DNA from: Stictocephala bisonia
Lineage: Eukaryota; Arthropoda; Insecta; Hemiptera; Membracidae
Length of the DNA: 64,000 bases
Direction of reading: 5' to 3'
NCBI GenBank assembly: GCA_035578905.1
Contig: JAQJVL010000177.1
Span: forward strand, 186,001-250,000
The position numbers were made by a program, and so were the translations under genes. This document shows, piece after piece, positions 46,900-58,404 of the stretch (position 1 is the stretch's first letter; each line of letters begins with the position of its first letter). The notes under the pieces are model-generated. The model did no database searches and was not told the DNA's origin. It saw nothing but the letters and a program-made list of their open reading frames with translations.

Positions 46900-49800
46900 T
46901 ACTATACAAAACTTAATTAGCACTCCCAACTCCCACCCACCCTACTACAATTGACTTAGTTGCCTTCTCACCCATCTTATACAAGACTAAGTTATCTCCC
47001 CACCCATCCTATAACTACATACAACCTAATTGTCCTTTCGCTCATCTTACTTTACACGCGGCTTGGTTAGCCTCCCCCCCCCATCAAAACTACTACATTA
47101 TACGCGACCAGAATAGCCCTACCACCCAACTCTCTACACATCATGACTTAGCTAGCCCTACCACCCAACTTTTTACACGTTATGACTTAGCTAGCCCTCC
47201 CATCCAACTTACTACACATCATGACTTAGCTAGCCCTCCCACCCAACTTACTACACGTCATGACTTAGCTAGCCCTCCCACCCAACTTACTACACATCAT
47301 GACTTAGCTAGCCCTCTCACCCAACTTACTACACATCATGACTTAGCTAGCCCTCCCACCCAACTTACTTCACATCATGACTTTAGCTAGCCTTCCTACC
47401 CAACTTACTACACGTCATGACTTAGCTAGCCCTCCCACCCAACTTACTACACATCATGACTTAGCTAGCCCTCCCACCCAACTTACTACACATCATGACT
47501 TAGCTAGCCCTCCCACCCAACTTACTACACATCATGACTTAGCTAGCCCTACCACCCAACTTACTACACATTATGACTTAGCTAGCCCTACCACCCAACT
47601 TACTACACATTATGACTTAGCTAGCCCTCCCACCCAACTTACTACACATCATTGACTTAGCAAGCCCTCCCACCCAACTTACTACACATCATGACTTAGC
47701 TAGCCCTCCCACCCAACTTACTACACATCATGACTTAGCTAGCCCTCCCACCCAACTTACTACACATCATGACTTAGCTAGCCCTCCCACCCAACCTACT
47801 ACACATCATGACTTAGCTAGCCCTCCCACCCAACTTACTACACATCATGACTTAGCTAGCCCTCCCACCCAACTTACTACACATCATGACTTAGCTAGCC
47901 CTCCCACCCAACCTACTACACATCATGACTTAGCTAGCCCTCCCACCCAACTTACTACACATCATGACTTAGCTAGCCCTCCCACCCAACTTACTACACA
48001 TCATGACTTAGCTAGCCCTCCCACCCAACCTACTACACATCATGACTTAGCTAGCCCTCCCACCCAACTTACTACACATCATGACTTAGCTAGCCCTCCC
48101 ACCCAACTTACTACACATCATGACTTAGCTAGCCCTCCCACCCAACTTACTACACATCATGACTTAGCTAGCCCTCCCACCCAACTTACTACACATCATG
48201 ACTTAGCTAGCCCTCCCACCCAACCTACTACACATCATGACTTAGCTAGCCCTCCCACCCAACTTACTACACATCATGACTTAGCTAGCCCTCCCACCCA
48301 ACTTACTACACATCATGACTTAGCTAGCCCTCCCACCCAACTTACTACACATCATGACTTAGCTAGCCCTCCCACCCAACTTACTACACATCATGACTTA
48401 GCTAGCCCTCCCACCCAACTTACTACACATCATGACTTAGCTAGCCCTCCCACCCAACCTACTACACATCATGACTTAGCTAGCCCTCCCACCCAACTTA
48501 CTACACATCATGACTTAGCTAGCCCTCCCACCCAACTTACTACACATCATGACTTAGCTAGCCCTCCCACCCAACTTACTACACATCATGACTTAGCTAG
48601 CCCTCCCACCCAACTTACTACACATCATGACTTAGCTAGCCCTCCCACCCAACTTACTACACATCATGACTTAGCTAGCCCTCCCACCCAACTTACTACA
48701 CATCATGACTTAGCTAGCCCTCCCACCCAACCTACTACACATCATGACTTAGCTAGCCCTCCCACCCAACTTACTACACATCATGACTTAGCTAGCCCTC
48801 CCACCCAACTTACTACACATCATGACTTAGCTAGCCCTCCCACCCAACTTACTACACATCATGACTTAGCTAGCCCTCCCACCCAACTTACTACACATCA
48901 TGACTTAGCTAGCCCTCCCACCCAACTTACTACACATCATGACTTAGCTAGCCCTCCCACCCAACCTACTACACATCATGACTTAGCTAGCCCTCCCACC
49001 CAACTTACTACACATCATGACTTAGCTAGCCCTCCCACCCAACTTACTACACATCATGACTTAGCTAGCCCTCCCACCCAACTTACTACACATCATGACT
49101 TAGCTAGCCCTCCCACCCAACTACTACACATCATGACTTAGCTAGCCCTCCCACCCAACCTTACTACACATCATGACTTAGCTAGCCCTCCCACCCAACT
49201 TACTTCAGATCATGACTTAGCTAGCCCTCCCACCCAACTTACTGCACATCATGACTTAGCTAGCCTTCCCACCCAACTTACTACACATCATGACTTAGCT
49301 AGCCCTACCACCCAACTTACTACACATTATGACTTAGCTAGCCCTACCACCCAACTTACTGCACATCATGACTTAGCTAGCCTTCCCACCCAACTTACTA
49401 CACGTTATGACTTAGCTAGCCCTCCCACCCAACTTACTGCACATCATGACTTAGCTAGCCTTCCCACCCAACTTACTACACATCATGACTTAGCTAGCCC
49501 TCCCACCCAACTTACTACACGTCATGTCTTAGCTAGCCCTCCCACACAACTTACTACACGTCATGACTTAGCTAGCCCTACCACCCAACTTTTTACACGT
49601 TATGACTTAGCTAGCACTCTCACCCAACTTACTTCAGATCATGACTTAGCTAGCCTTCCCATCCAACTTACTAAACATCATGACTTAGCTAGCCCTCCCA
49701 CCCAACTTTTTACACGTTATGACTTAGCTAGCCCTCTCACCCAACTTACTTCAGATCATGACTTAGCTAGCCCTACCACCCAACTCCCTACACATCATGA

Positions 49801-50530
49801 CTTAGCTAGCCCTACCACCCAACTTTTTACACGTTATGACTTAGCTAGCACTCTCACCCAACTTACTTCAGATCATGACTTAACTAGCCTTCCCATCCAA
49901 CTTACTACACATCATGACTTAGCTAGCCCTCCCACCCAACTTACTACACGTCATGACTTAGCTAGCCCTCTCACCCAACTTACTACACATCATTGACTTA
50001 GCTAGCCCTCCTACCCAACTTACTACACATCATGACTTAGCTAGCCCTCCCACTCAACTTACTACACATTATGACTTAGCTAGCCCTCCCACCCAACTTA
50101 CTGCACATCATGACTTAGCTAGCCTTCCCACCCAACTTACTACACATCATGACTTAGCTAGCCCTCCCACCCAACTTACTGCACATCATGACTTAGCTAG
50201 CCCTCCCACCCAACTTACTACACATCATGACTTAGCTAGCCCTCCCACCCAACTTACTACACATCATGACTTAGCTAGCCCTCCCACCCAACTTACTTCA
50301 CGTCATGACTTAGCTAGCCTTCCCATCCAACTTACTACACGTCATGACTTAGCTAGCCCTCCCACCCAACTTACTACACATCATGACTTAGTTAGCCCTC
50401 CACCCAACCTACTACACATCATGTCTTAGCTAGCCCTCCCACCCAACCTACTACACATCATGACTTAGCTAGCCCTACCACCCAACCTACTACACATCAT
50501 GACTTAGCTAGCCCTCACATCCAACCTAGT
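46900..50530 (+). repeat. 39-bp minisatellite, about 93 copies
   Basis: Unit: TAGCTAGCCCTCCCACCCAA followed by CTTACTACACATCATGACT. The centre (about 47690-49120) is nearly uniform; both ends are more diverged, with TTTTTACACGTTATGAC and TTACTTCAGATCATGAC variants clustered at 49560-49900. Single-base indels occur near 47650, 49990 and 50400, and a compensating pair at about 49122 and 49160. Because 39 is a multiple of 3 the array gives open frames (LASPPTQLTTHHD per unit), which have no other sign of being coding. Confidence 0.95.
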
Positions 50531-52494
50531 ACACATGATTTAGTTTTTCTTCCAGTCACCTTTAAACATTGACCTACTACACACGATACTCCCACACACC
50601 CTAATAAACTCTATTCGACTAGTATTTTTAGGTGAATGAGAAAAATTCAATGAGTTCTGCGGATGGTCCGTTTAGTTTGGTGGAGTTATATATAAAGAAT
50701 GACCTCCACCAGACTGACACCTCGCTCAAATGTCTTACTTGTTGTAACGGGCTGTAACAGAACCTGGCCCATACGAACTGTTCCGTTTAAAATGTTTCTT
50801 TTCTTATTTTTCACTGCACACTTGGAATAGTTCGTAACACACTCACACTAAAAATAAAGCAGTTTCTCGTAACAAAACAACCGTTTTTATCTGGCTTAAG
50901 AATATTTTTATTTTCAAAACAACAACACTTTTTTACTACACGTTCCTGATAACTTGGCATCATTCATGTTTTAAGTCACATTCTGCGTTAAATCAGAATT
51001 GTCTTTGCTAGTAAAGTGTCAGATTAGTCTGACAGTGACATGTTGCACGTTATCACTTATCACTGAGTGACCCCCGCCGTGTATTTATGTGTTTATTGAT
51101 GGTACGACAGTCGCAAGTGTAATCGTGTGTGTAATGCGTGTGTTGACTGTTGTGCGTGTGTTCCGCTGAAACACGTTGTCTGGTAAGATATTATAGATAT
51201 TTTGCGTAATTAAACTTGGTCCATTATGAAGTATTATTTTTTTAAATTACAGTCGTAAATATACTATACAATTATTTTGTATGAATGTGACCAATATAGG
51301 CAGACATTCAACAATTTGAATTCGATAAAATAATTGTACAGTTTTTCGCTGTAACAAGTGGTTTCCTGCATACATAAAAATTGGGAGCGATAACAATTGT
51401 AGTAGAGACACACCCTTTATCATGGATTTTGATGAATTTAACTATAAATAATTTGCAACTCATATTTCTGTGGAGATTTCATCTTTAATCGACCACCTTT
51501 ACATAATGATACGCAAAATATTTAATTTAATTTATCTGTGAAAATTGATAAGTATTTTGTTTATTTAAGCCTGCATGAGTGATGATATTTTTGTCATATT
51601 TGACTTTCTACAACACCTTCCTGCTAAAAAAAATGTTTTATTTAAATTTGGACTTTTATTTCTATAAAATTACATTTCAGTTTTTAATATTTTTAAAAGC
51701 TGTTTAAAATCTGTGTAGTCTGTACCTTTGGAAACCTCTTTATGTCTTAGAAGGAAGAGCATATTTGCAATATTTATCTTAGTTTATTTTTATACGCATT
51801 TTAAAAACATATTTTAAGCTCAGCATGATTCTACAGACCGAATGCGAACATTTTCTTCAGAATCGACTCAACAACTGAAACGAGTGAGCTAACCTCATAA
51901 ATATCTTTATTTAATTTCTTTTCTTGGGATCGACGGACACCCGGGTCTACAGTATATTTTAACCTGTATTTTGCAACTTTACTAAAGGACAAATGCCGCA
52001 TTTAAATCGAGATGTAGACTTCCGGGACGCCTTCTCGCCGTTCTTCCTATGAAAATACTGTACAATGTAATATGCAGTAATGTATTCTGCATGTATTTGT
52101 CCGTATGCGTAGGCAAAACCATCTCGAAAGCCGTTTCCTCAGGTTTTACTCTGTTTTCTTGTGAAATATTTGACTGAGAGTAAATTTGTTTCCAGGTTAT
52201 GTTCATGTGAGAAATCGAATTTTAAGCAATGTTTTAACAAAAATATATACTAAGTCAGAAACCTCAAAAAAAAAAAAAATAAATAAATAAATAAACATAA
52301 ACTTTACTTTGCGGAATTTTTAAACAAATATTCTTTTAAATTTGAGTGTATTGTGTAAAAGATCTATTTTTACCATTATTCTTAATAATTGGCTGCAATA
52401 TTTCCTTCCCGATTGGGGAAATGTTAACTTTAATGGTAAAAACAAATAATTTAACCTGTAAAGGACATGCTGTATGTTCTTTAACACTAACAAC
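50531..52494. other. Intergenic
   Basis: No recognisable gene or element. The sequence at 50690-51180 has mixed composition; the rest is AT-rich. Confidence 0.4.
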
Positions 52495-52932
52495 TAGGGA
52501 TGGGAACGCTACATCTATGTATCGAAAATATCGATAAATATGTTTCGATATATTGATATTTTCTTTCGATAATATCAGGCATATCAATAATGGTGGTGGC
52601 TCACAGACCATAACTTGTTTTGTGAAGATAAATTATTTAATTTTTACTACAGTAGGCTATAAGTGTATTTTTGGTCATGGCATAAGAGTTAGTGCATATT
52701 TATTTTTTATTTGACATAAGACGCCAATCGTCAAGATATGGGCGAATATGGATTTCGAATGAATGTGATGAGTGTAGATGAGTGAATGTACTCATTGTTA
52801 CAAACTAAGGTCGACTATTCCTTTGAAACTGTCATAATTTTAAACATATTAATCATTAACAATTCGATATATCGGTTATCAGATATATCGATGTTTTTCT
52901 TTCGATTTTATTGAAAATATTTGCCATCCCTA
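52495..52932. mobile_element. hAT-type MITE (TAGGGATGG ends) with a nested repeat fragment
   Basis: Ends TAGGGATGGGAA and, inverted, TAGGGATGGCAA, with flanking 8-mers CTAACAAC and CTTAAAAC (6 of 8 identical). Subterminal TATCGATA-like words (AAATATCGATAAATATG and GATATATCGATG) are typical of such elements. A family fragment (52728-52835) with GGGCGAATATGGATTTCGAA is embedded in it. Confidence 0.65.
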
Positions 52933-53249
52933 CTTAAAACTGACTGTTATATTTTTGTCATTTGGGTTTAAATAGTAAACCAACCTGATTTTTTAATAGG
53001 ATATTTCCAAGTGATATTAGTAATGCATATTTATTATATTTTATCAAATAGTTTTTTTAATTTGTAAGAAGGGTCATATTATGAATGCTTCGGAAGAGTT
53101 ATTTATTTTTAAAGAAAAATTTAAGGATCGCGATAAATTAATGAATGAACAGGTTAATTTTGATTCCGAAATGGTTTTAAATAATGTATTTTCAGCGACT
53201 ATAAGAACCAATAGGGATTACACAGTAATATCACAGCAGCCGCCATTTT
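52933..53249. other. Intergenic
   Basis: AT-rich, nothing recognised. Confidence 0.4.
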
Positions 53250-53254
53250 GACGA

Positions 53255-53295
53255 TTCCAGCCAATGGGGTCACGTGATCAGAGGCATATAAATTG
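53255..53295 (+). promoter_or_regulatory. Candidate pol II promoter of the hammerhead element
   Basis: CCAAT (53260s), CACGTG E-box (53272-53277) and ATATAAA (53286-53292) lie in order about 50-75 bases upstream of the hammerhead motif. Motif inspection only. Confidence 0.35.
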
Positions 53296-53335
53296 AGTTG
53301 TTGAACACCATTTTCCATTCTTTTGTGAATCGCTC

Positions 53336-53378
53336 TGGTCTGAGGAAGGTGATCGTAATTCACCGAAATCGATCACCA
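53336..53378 (+). ncRNA. Hammerhead-ribozyme-like motif, near-canonical
   Basis: Stem I TGGT (53336-53339) with ACCA (53375-53378); core CTGAGGA (53340-53346); extra A; stem II GGTGA (53348-53352) with TCACC (53360-53364); core GAAA (53365-53368); palindrome ATCGAT (53368-53373); C53374 at the cleavage position. The minimal stem III, seen in Penelope-like element ribozymes, suggests a dimeric fold. The extra base between CTGAGGA and stem II is not canonical. Confidence 0.6.
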
Positions 53379-53460
53379 TAATATTTGTGCATTTTGTGCT
53401 TGTATTGTAATAAATTTGTGTTGTGTGACGTTTACTTGTACTGTACATTATCAAGCTAAT

Positions 53461-53859
53461 ACACTAACAAAGGTAAAATAATTATTTTCACCTTTTTAAA
53501 AATTGTTTATACGTTTGTTTACTTTATTAAATCGAACACAAGTTGAAGTTGTTTATATGGAGGCTATTGATGCATATTTTAAATATTGCTCAAGACAGGT
53601 AAAAACGTGATCAAAACTGTTTTGTACGAACTCTTAAAAAACTAAACGTGAAGAACTTAACAATCACATACCTTAAGAAACAAAATCAATTACAGTATAA
53701 AGGTATGGCACATTAATAATTATTAGCATTGTGAATAAAAAAATGCTTATGATAAATACTCCTAAATTATTGATCAAATGTTTTAAAATAGGCTTCTATC
53801 AGGTATAAGACAACGACACAACTTTGTGCATAGTTAAAGGACGAATATGATTGATTACT
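53461..53859. other. Intergenic
   Basis: AT-rich, nothing recognised. Confidence 0.4.
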
Positions 53860-54180
53860 TGAGGGTAGGATGAGTGTAGATGATGTTTTTATAATCTGGT
53901 TACTAACTGAGTTCGACTTATTATGAGAAAGGGCCATTTATTTGTTATTTATAATAGCCCAATAGCCAGGGCAACTAAGTTACCTAAAGCTTTACATGGA
54001 ATCTGAACCACGTAGTATTAGTCTGATTGTCAGCTAACTGACAAGCTGATACTCGGTTCTCTCCCCTACATAACATCCGGACAATGACTACCACCCATCA
54101 CGGAAATCCCGCACTTCTCTAGTAGGGTCCACGTCGATGGCAACCAATGAGCGGACGCCGTGTCAGTACTGAGCACAGAA
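53860..54180 (-). repeat. Dispersed SINE-like repeat, family A
   Basis: Inverted copy: GGTTACTAACTGAGTTCGAC, AATAGCCAGGGCAACTAAGT, ACCACGTAGTATTAGTCTGA, ACATCCGGACAATGACTACC, CCCGCACTTCTCTAGTAGGG and GCGGACGCCGTGTCAGTACT. Confidence 0.7.
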
Positions 54181-54695
54181 CCTACCGCCTACAATCTCCA
54201 CAACACTTTGTCCCCAAGTAGCTGGGTTACAGCACTTCTCCACTAGACTTATCTTGAAATATAGCCCACGGTTTGTGGGTGGGTGGGTGAGCCCATCAAC
54301 ATGGAACTTGTGTGGGAGGGAAGGCCAATAGTGACGAATGTGTGTGATTGTGTATATATATAAACTGAAGTCAGAAATTATCAGTTGCCCTTCCCCCTTA
54401 ACCACATTTTGCATTTTGGGGAGGTTTTTTTACGCGTAGAAGGTTTGAGAATCTGCGCAGGAATAGTGGTGGGTGTTTGACTAGAAAAATAAAGAGAAAG
54501 TTAACTTCTAGCCATCTCAATACAGTTTGAATAGTTTAGCAGTCTTTATCGAATTTAGGAAATTTATAGTTTAGTTTTCGGATTTGTATTGAATCTGTTT
54601 TTCAAGTTGTAAATTCTTGTTACTGATCAACAGTTTCCGGCAAAATTATACAACATTACATGTTACAATAAGGTAACGATAAGACATTGACTGTT
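54181..54695. other. Intergenic
   Basis: No feature supported. Confidence 0.4.
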
Positions 54696-54730
54696 TAACC
54701 TAACCTAACCTAACCTAACCTAACCTAACC
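54696..54730 (-). repeat. Seven units of the insect telomere motif (TTAGG)
   Basis: TAACC x7 without error on the plus strand, TTAGG-type on the minus. Too short and embedded in ordinary sequence to be a telomere; an interstitial tract. Confidence 0.9.
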
Positions 54731-54834
54731 ACCTCTTTATCTCTAAAGTAGGATTCGCAAAACAATATTCGTATAAAACACTCTTTGTTTCACTAACGCC
54801 TCTCCTTTTTAACCTTTCTAATGATCTGTGCTGG

Positions 54835-54985
54835 TAGCTTATTCAGACACAGTAAGAGGGAGAATTGGTACAGTGCAAGGAGAATATTCCTAATCAAAAT
54901 TTCCCATCAAAGCCATAATTCGAGCTTTGATTTGAACTCAGGTTTAAGGCTTTTCGTTCAAGCGTCCAGTTGAGCGTTAAATGAA
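54835..54985 (-). repeat. SINE-like repeat, family C
   Basis: On the minus strand: GACGCTTGAACGAAAAGCC, ACCTGAGTTCAAATC (B-box-like), TTGCACTGTACCAATTCTCC and CTCTTACTGTGTCTGAATAA. Parallels 38598-38760. Confidence 0.55.
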
Positions 54986-55124
54986 AGTTCTAGATTTCAC
55001 GCAACTGTCACTAGGAGTAGCACAGGGCCTGCCTCACTAACACACATACAACGTGCTTCCCCCTCACTCCCTTGAACAAAAGTACATAATTCCCTTATTC
55101 TAGCAATGACATTTTTATATATAA

Positions 55125-55466
55125 CCATCTATTTACCCGTGCCTTGCCACGGGACTAATATATAAACAGTAATAATTTAGTTTATTTTAAATGTTAAATT
55201 TCAACAAGCATCACTTAGCCTATTTCAAGTGTTAATTGTATTTGTTTTATCTAACAGCTGATGGTGTCAAATAAATAAAATAGCTCTACTACATTATCAT
55301 TGAAACTTTAAAGGCCACTGGGGTGGAGCCCTTCAGATGGATGTGGATGAAACCATACCAGAAACCTTCACGGCAGTGAACTCTACAACTTCCCAAAGTT
55401 TCATGGCGATCCGATGAATGGTTTAGTAATGCATTAAGGACAAACACACATACATTCTTTTATATA
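55125..55466 (+). mobile_element. Dispersed non-autonomous element (GTGCCTTGCCACGGG...)
   Basis: Starts near CTATTTACCCGTGCCTTGCC and ends with CCCAAAGTTTCATGGCGATC, CGATGAATGGTTTAGTAATG, GGACAAACACACATACATTC and TTTTATATA. Same layout as the 25.5-kb element. Confidence 0.5.
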
Positions 55467-56442
55467 CAGAGTGAGTTTTATGTCCGGGCACACATATTAT
55501 TTAAACGGCCTGAGATATCAATTTGAGACCTTGACCATACCTAATATAACAAATTGTTTTAACTTTTCGAGCTGTTTAATATTTTGCCCCCCTTTTCTCA
55601 AGGGGGGCAATTGGGCAACTACACATTTTAAAATGCAAACCCCTATCATGTGACCCCTCAATTTAAAGGTAATAAAAATTAAATCCAATTATATGCAAAC
55701 TAGAGGTCTCTACGTGTAATTAAAAAGAATAAAAGAATTGAATAATTCTTGTCGCCGTAAACCTCCTTATGGGATTAATTCGGTCCGGACGTTCCTCATT
55801 GAATAAGTCTGCTAATTCCCTATAAGATCTTATACGTTCCCCATAACCTCTCATCATTAACACAGTAATTCTTTCAAACTCAGAACCTTCCATAGTTAAA
55901 ATAGAACGAGAAACACTATTCGTCAGAAAAGTAAACTTGAACTAAACTTGTAAAAATAAAACTTGTTTTATTGTAAACTTGTAAAAGTAAGCTTGAACTA
56001 AAATTGTTTACAACCTAAGTTATGAACTGATTAAATGCAAGTGAGAAGTACACAAAAGAAAGTCAAAAGTAGATTGTTGAAACTGGTAAGATAAGAACAA
56101 GGGAAATTTCAAAGCATGTTAACACATCTAAAGAAAGACAGGACAAGAAAGTAAATGATTTAATAGATGTAAATTAGTCTTTTGCTCTTTTAAATTAAAC
56201 GTAGATACCTCTAGTTTGCATAATTGGATTTCATTTTTTTATTGCCTTTAAAATGAGGGGTCACATGATAGGGGTTTGCATTTGAAAATTTGTAGTTGCC
56301 CCCTTAAGAAAAGGGGGTAAAAATGTTTAACAACTTGAAAAATTTTAAAAATATGCTATTATAGGTATGATCAAGGTCTCACCTTGATATCTCATCCCGT
56401 TTAAATTATATCAAGTTGTGCCTGGACATAAAACTCACCCTG
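55467..56442 (-). mobile_element. Mariner/Tc1-type deletion derivative, ~258-bp inverted repeats, TA target site
   Basis: Left end CAGAGTGAGTTTTATGTCC, right end inverted CAGGGTGAGTTTTATGTCC, with TA on each side (55465-55466, 56443-56444). The inverted repeats run to about 55725 and from about 56185. Between them lies only the first part of a transposase gene, so it is a non-autonomous internal deletion. Confidence 0.85.
55720..55893 (-). pseudogene. N-terminal fragment of a mariner-like transposase (57 codons)
   Basis: Minus strand ATG at 55893, stop at 55720-55722, reading MEGSEFERITVLMMRGYGER, IRSYRELADLFNEERPDRIN and PIRRFTATRIIQFFYSF. This is the helix-turn-helix start seen in insect mariner/Tc1-like transposases (ExxxVLxxRGYGExxRSxxxxxxLFNxxxPxR-type). 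The catalytic domain is deleted. It lies in the unique centre of the element. Confidence 0.7.
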
Positions 56443-56800
56443 TATATTGATTAATATACTCTTTTAACCAAAGATAATTATTGCACAACTTTCAACTAAA
56501 TATTTTGTACTGATGTCATTTATAGAAGAATAGTTGGTTATACAAAACTTTTGAAAAAACAAAAATCATATTACTTTTGTTAAGTTTTACTCTACACTTG
56601 TACCTTTTATTAACTATATTCTCAAAATGTCAATAAAATATATCACAAAGTTTCTTAACGAGTTACGTACTTAGAAAAGCTAAATCAGAAACGTTGAAAA
56701 ACCATATCACCATAAGGGATTTTTTTTTAATTTTCCCTCAGCAAATGTTTTACTTGTAAGAGAACTACGAGTAACACTTCTATTCCAACACGTTTTTTTT

Positions 56801-58404
56801 TTTAATAATTGTTGAAAAAAAAATTATTTTAAAGAGACGACCATCGACTCTCCGCAATATAAAGACATATTTCAAGGAGTTTACAGAAGAGGAAGTGTAG
56901 ACCTGGGTTCGTCAAGCCAGTCTAAAATGGCGGCTCCTCAAATTTTGAATTAAATTATTACATTTAAATTTATACATATAACTTACTCACCTGTAACATG
57001 ATTAACATTCTGTATCAGCATGTATGCTGAAAAAAATTAAAATAAAATTTGAAGTCATAAAATAAATATATAAATCGTATGGTAGTCTTGTCAGCTATCA
57101 CTTTTTGTGAAAGTAAAAATGTATGATTTGTCTGTTTGAAAATGTTTCTACTTTTTTGGGATATTCTTAGCGAAGTTCGTATACTGGAAATAACGAGATA
57201 AAACTGAAATATATATACTAATAAAAATTCTTCAATTTAAGAAATTGTACAGAAAATGGTGGCTCTTTTATTAACACTGCAACACTTTAAGATGCAACAG
57301 TTTTGTCACTCAAGAAGAAATTTTTCACCTAGGCAACCGAATCCATGAAGATCATTTGCTAAACTCATCTTAAGAGGGAAGGGGGGGTAACTAACCCACA
57401 AATTAAAATATAAAAATTACCACTTGATCATTTGCAAAATGATTTTTAATTTTATGATGCATTTAAAAATATAATTGTTCCCTAAAATAACCAATTAAAA
57501 ATGACGCAAGCAGTATAAATAATTTACTACGACTAAAATAGACCCCGGGACGATGATTCAGTAAGATCCGCTTCCTACCCGACTCCACTACTTGGGTTTT
57601 CGTAGACCTCAGGGCCTCCGGGCAAACATCGACCTACACGATCTCCCACCACTCCTCACAACATTATCTATTCATTATTTGCTCTGCCCACCTTTCCATA
57701 AATTAATTCTATCAAAGCAATATAGAAATGAGTTCATCAATCAACCAGCCAATTCACCTCTATTAATGTCTGATAACCACCCTAATGATCATTACGGTAA
57801 TCACACGTAATTTTTCAAAAATTATTCAATTTGGATTTAACTCAATATTTTAGATTTAAATTTTTAATGTGCCCCTTTATCCATAAAAAAACACAAAAAC
57901 TGAATATAATATCAAATATACATTGTTTTAATTTATTTGCACTTTATTATTGATTGAGTCCGAGAAGAACTCTATTTCAATTGTACGATTTAGCGTTCGT
58001 CTTGGAGTTTGTTTGTTTGTACAAAAATTACAGTTAAACTATAAAAGTATTGAGCATGAAATTAGGAGTTAACACCCTTCATATCAATGCCAACCCACCT
58101 ATATGCATGGAAAAAATAAAATAAATAAATAAATAAATACCAATTCACCTGTGATTGTAGATATGTTATTTGGGCACGATCTGTTATTTACTCACCTATT
58201 AGTAATGACCATGTGAGGTGGATGGATAGTTAAGATCCCTTCTCTGTGTATAAACAAATTTTATATGTAGCGTTATATGTAGGAAATGATATATACTACA
58301 TGTAAGTGTAGTTTGGACATGTGAACATTAGGTTCTTCGACACGTCATTTGTATATATGAAGACGTAACATATATGTATTGTGAATAAATCCTTTCATCA
58401 TCTA
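56801..58404. other. Intergenic
   Basis: AT-rich; (AAAT)n around 58110-58138. An open frame at 57592-57810 has no recognisable domain. Confidence 0.4.

Larger units (their letters stand above)
53250..53460 (+). mobile_element. Hammerhead-bearing element with promoter-like leader
   Basis: Order: GCCGCCATTTTG, CCAATGGGG, CACGTG, GCATATAAATTG (TATA-like, about 53284-53295), ATTCTTTTGTGAATC, hammerhead (53336-53378), ATATTTGTGCATTTTGTGCT, TTTGTGTTGTGTGACGTTTA and CTTGTACTGTAC. From ATTCTTTTGTGAATC on it is collinear with the reverse of 32490-32660. Its end matches the monomer of the array at 1-650. Confidence 0.65.
54975..56800 (+). repeat. Second copy of the noggin-intron repeat, split by nested insertions
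   Basis: 54975-55128 and 56448-56800 are collinear with 21935-22400. Between them lie a dispersed element (55125-55466) and a mariner-type element (55467-56442). The break falls at ATTTTTATATATAACCATCT/ATTGATTAATATACTC, equivalent to about 22045-22060 in noggin intron 1. Confidence 0.7.

Noticed and set aside
47377..47655. Open frame of 13-residue repeats (LASPPTQLTTHHD)
   Set aside because: It is created by the 39-bp minisatellite. The frame is broken by single-base indels and has no gene context.
46900..50530. CRISPR array
   Set aside because: Units are contiguous and near-identical with no unique spacers, and the context is eukaryotic.
54696..54730. Telomere or chromosome end
   Set aside because: Only seven units, followed by ordinary intergenic sequence on both sides.
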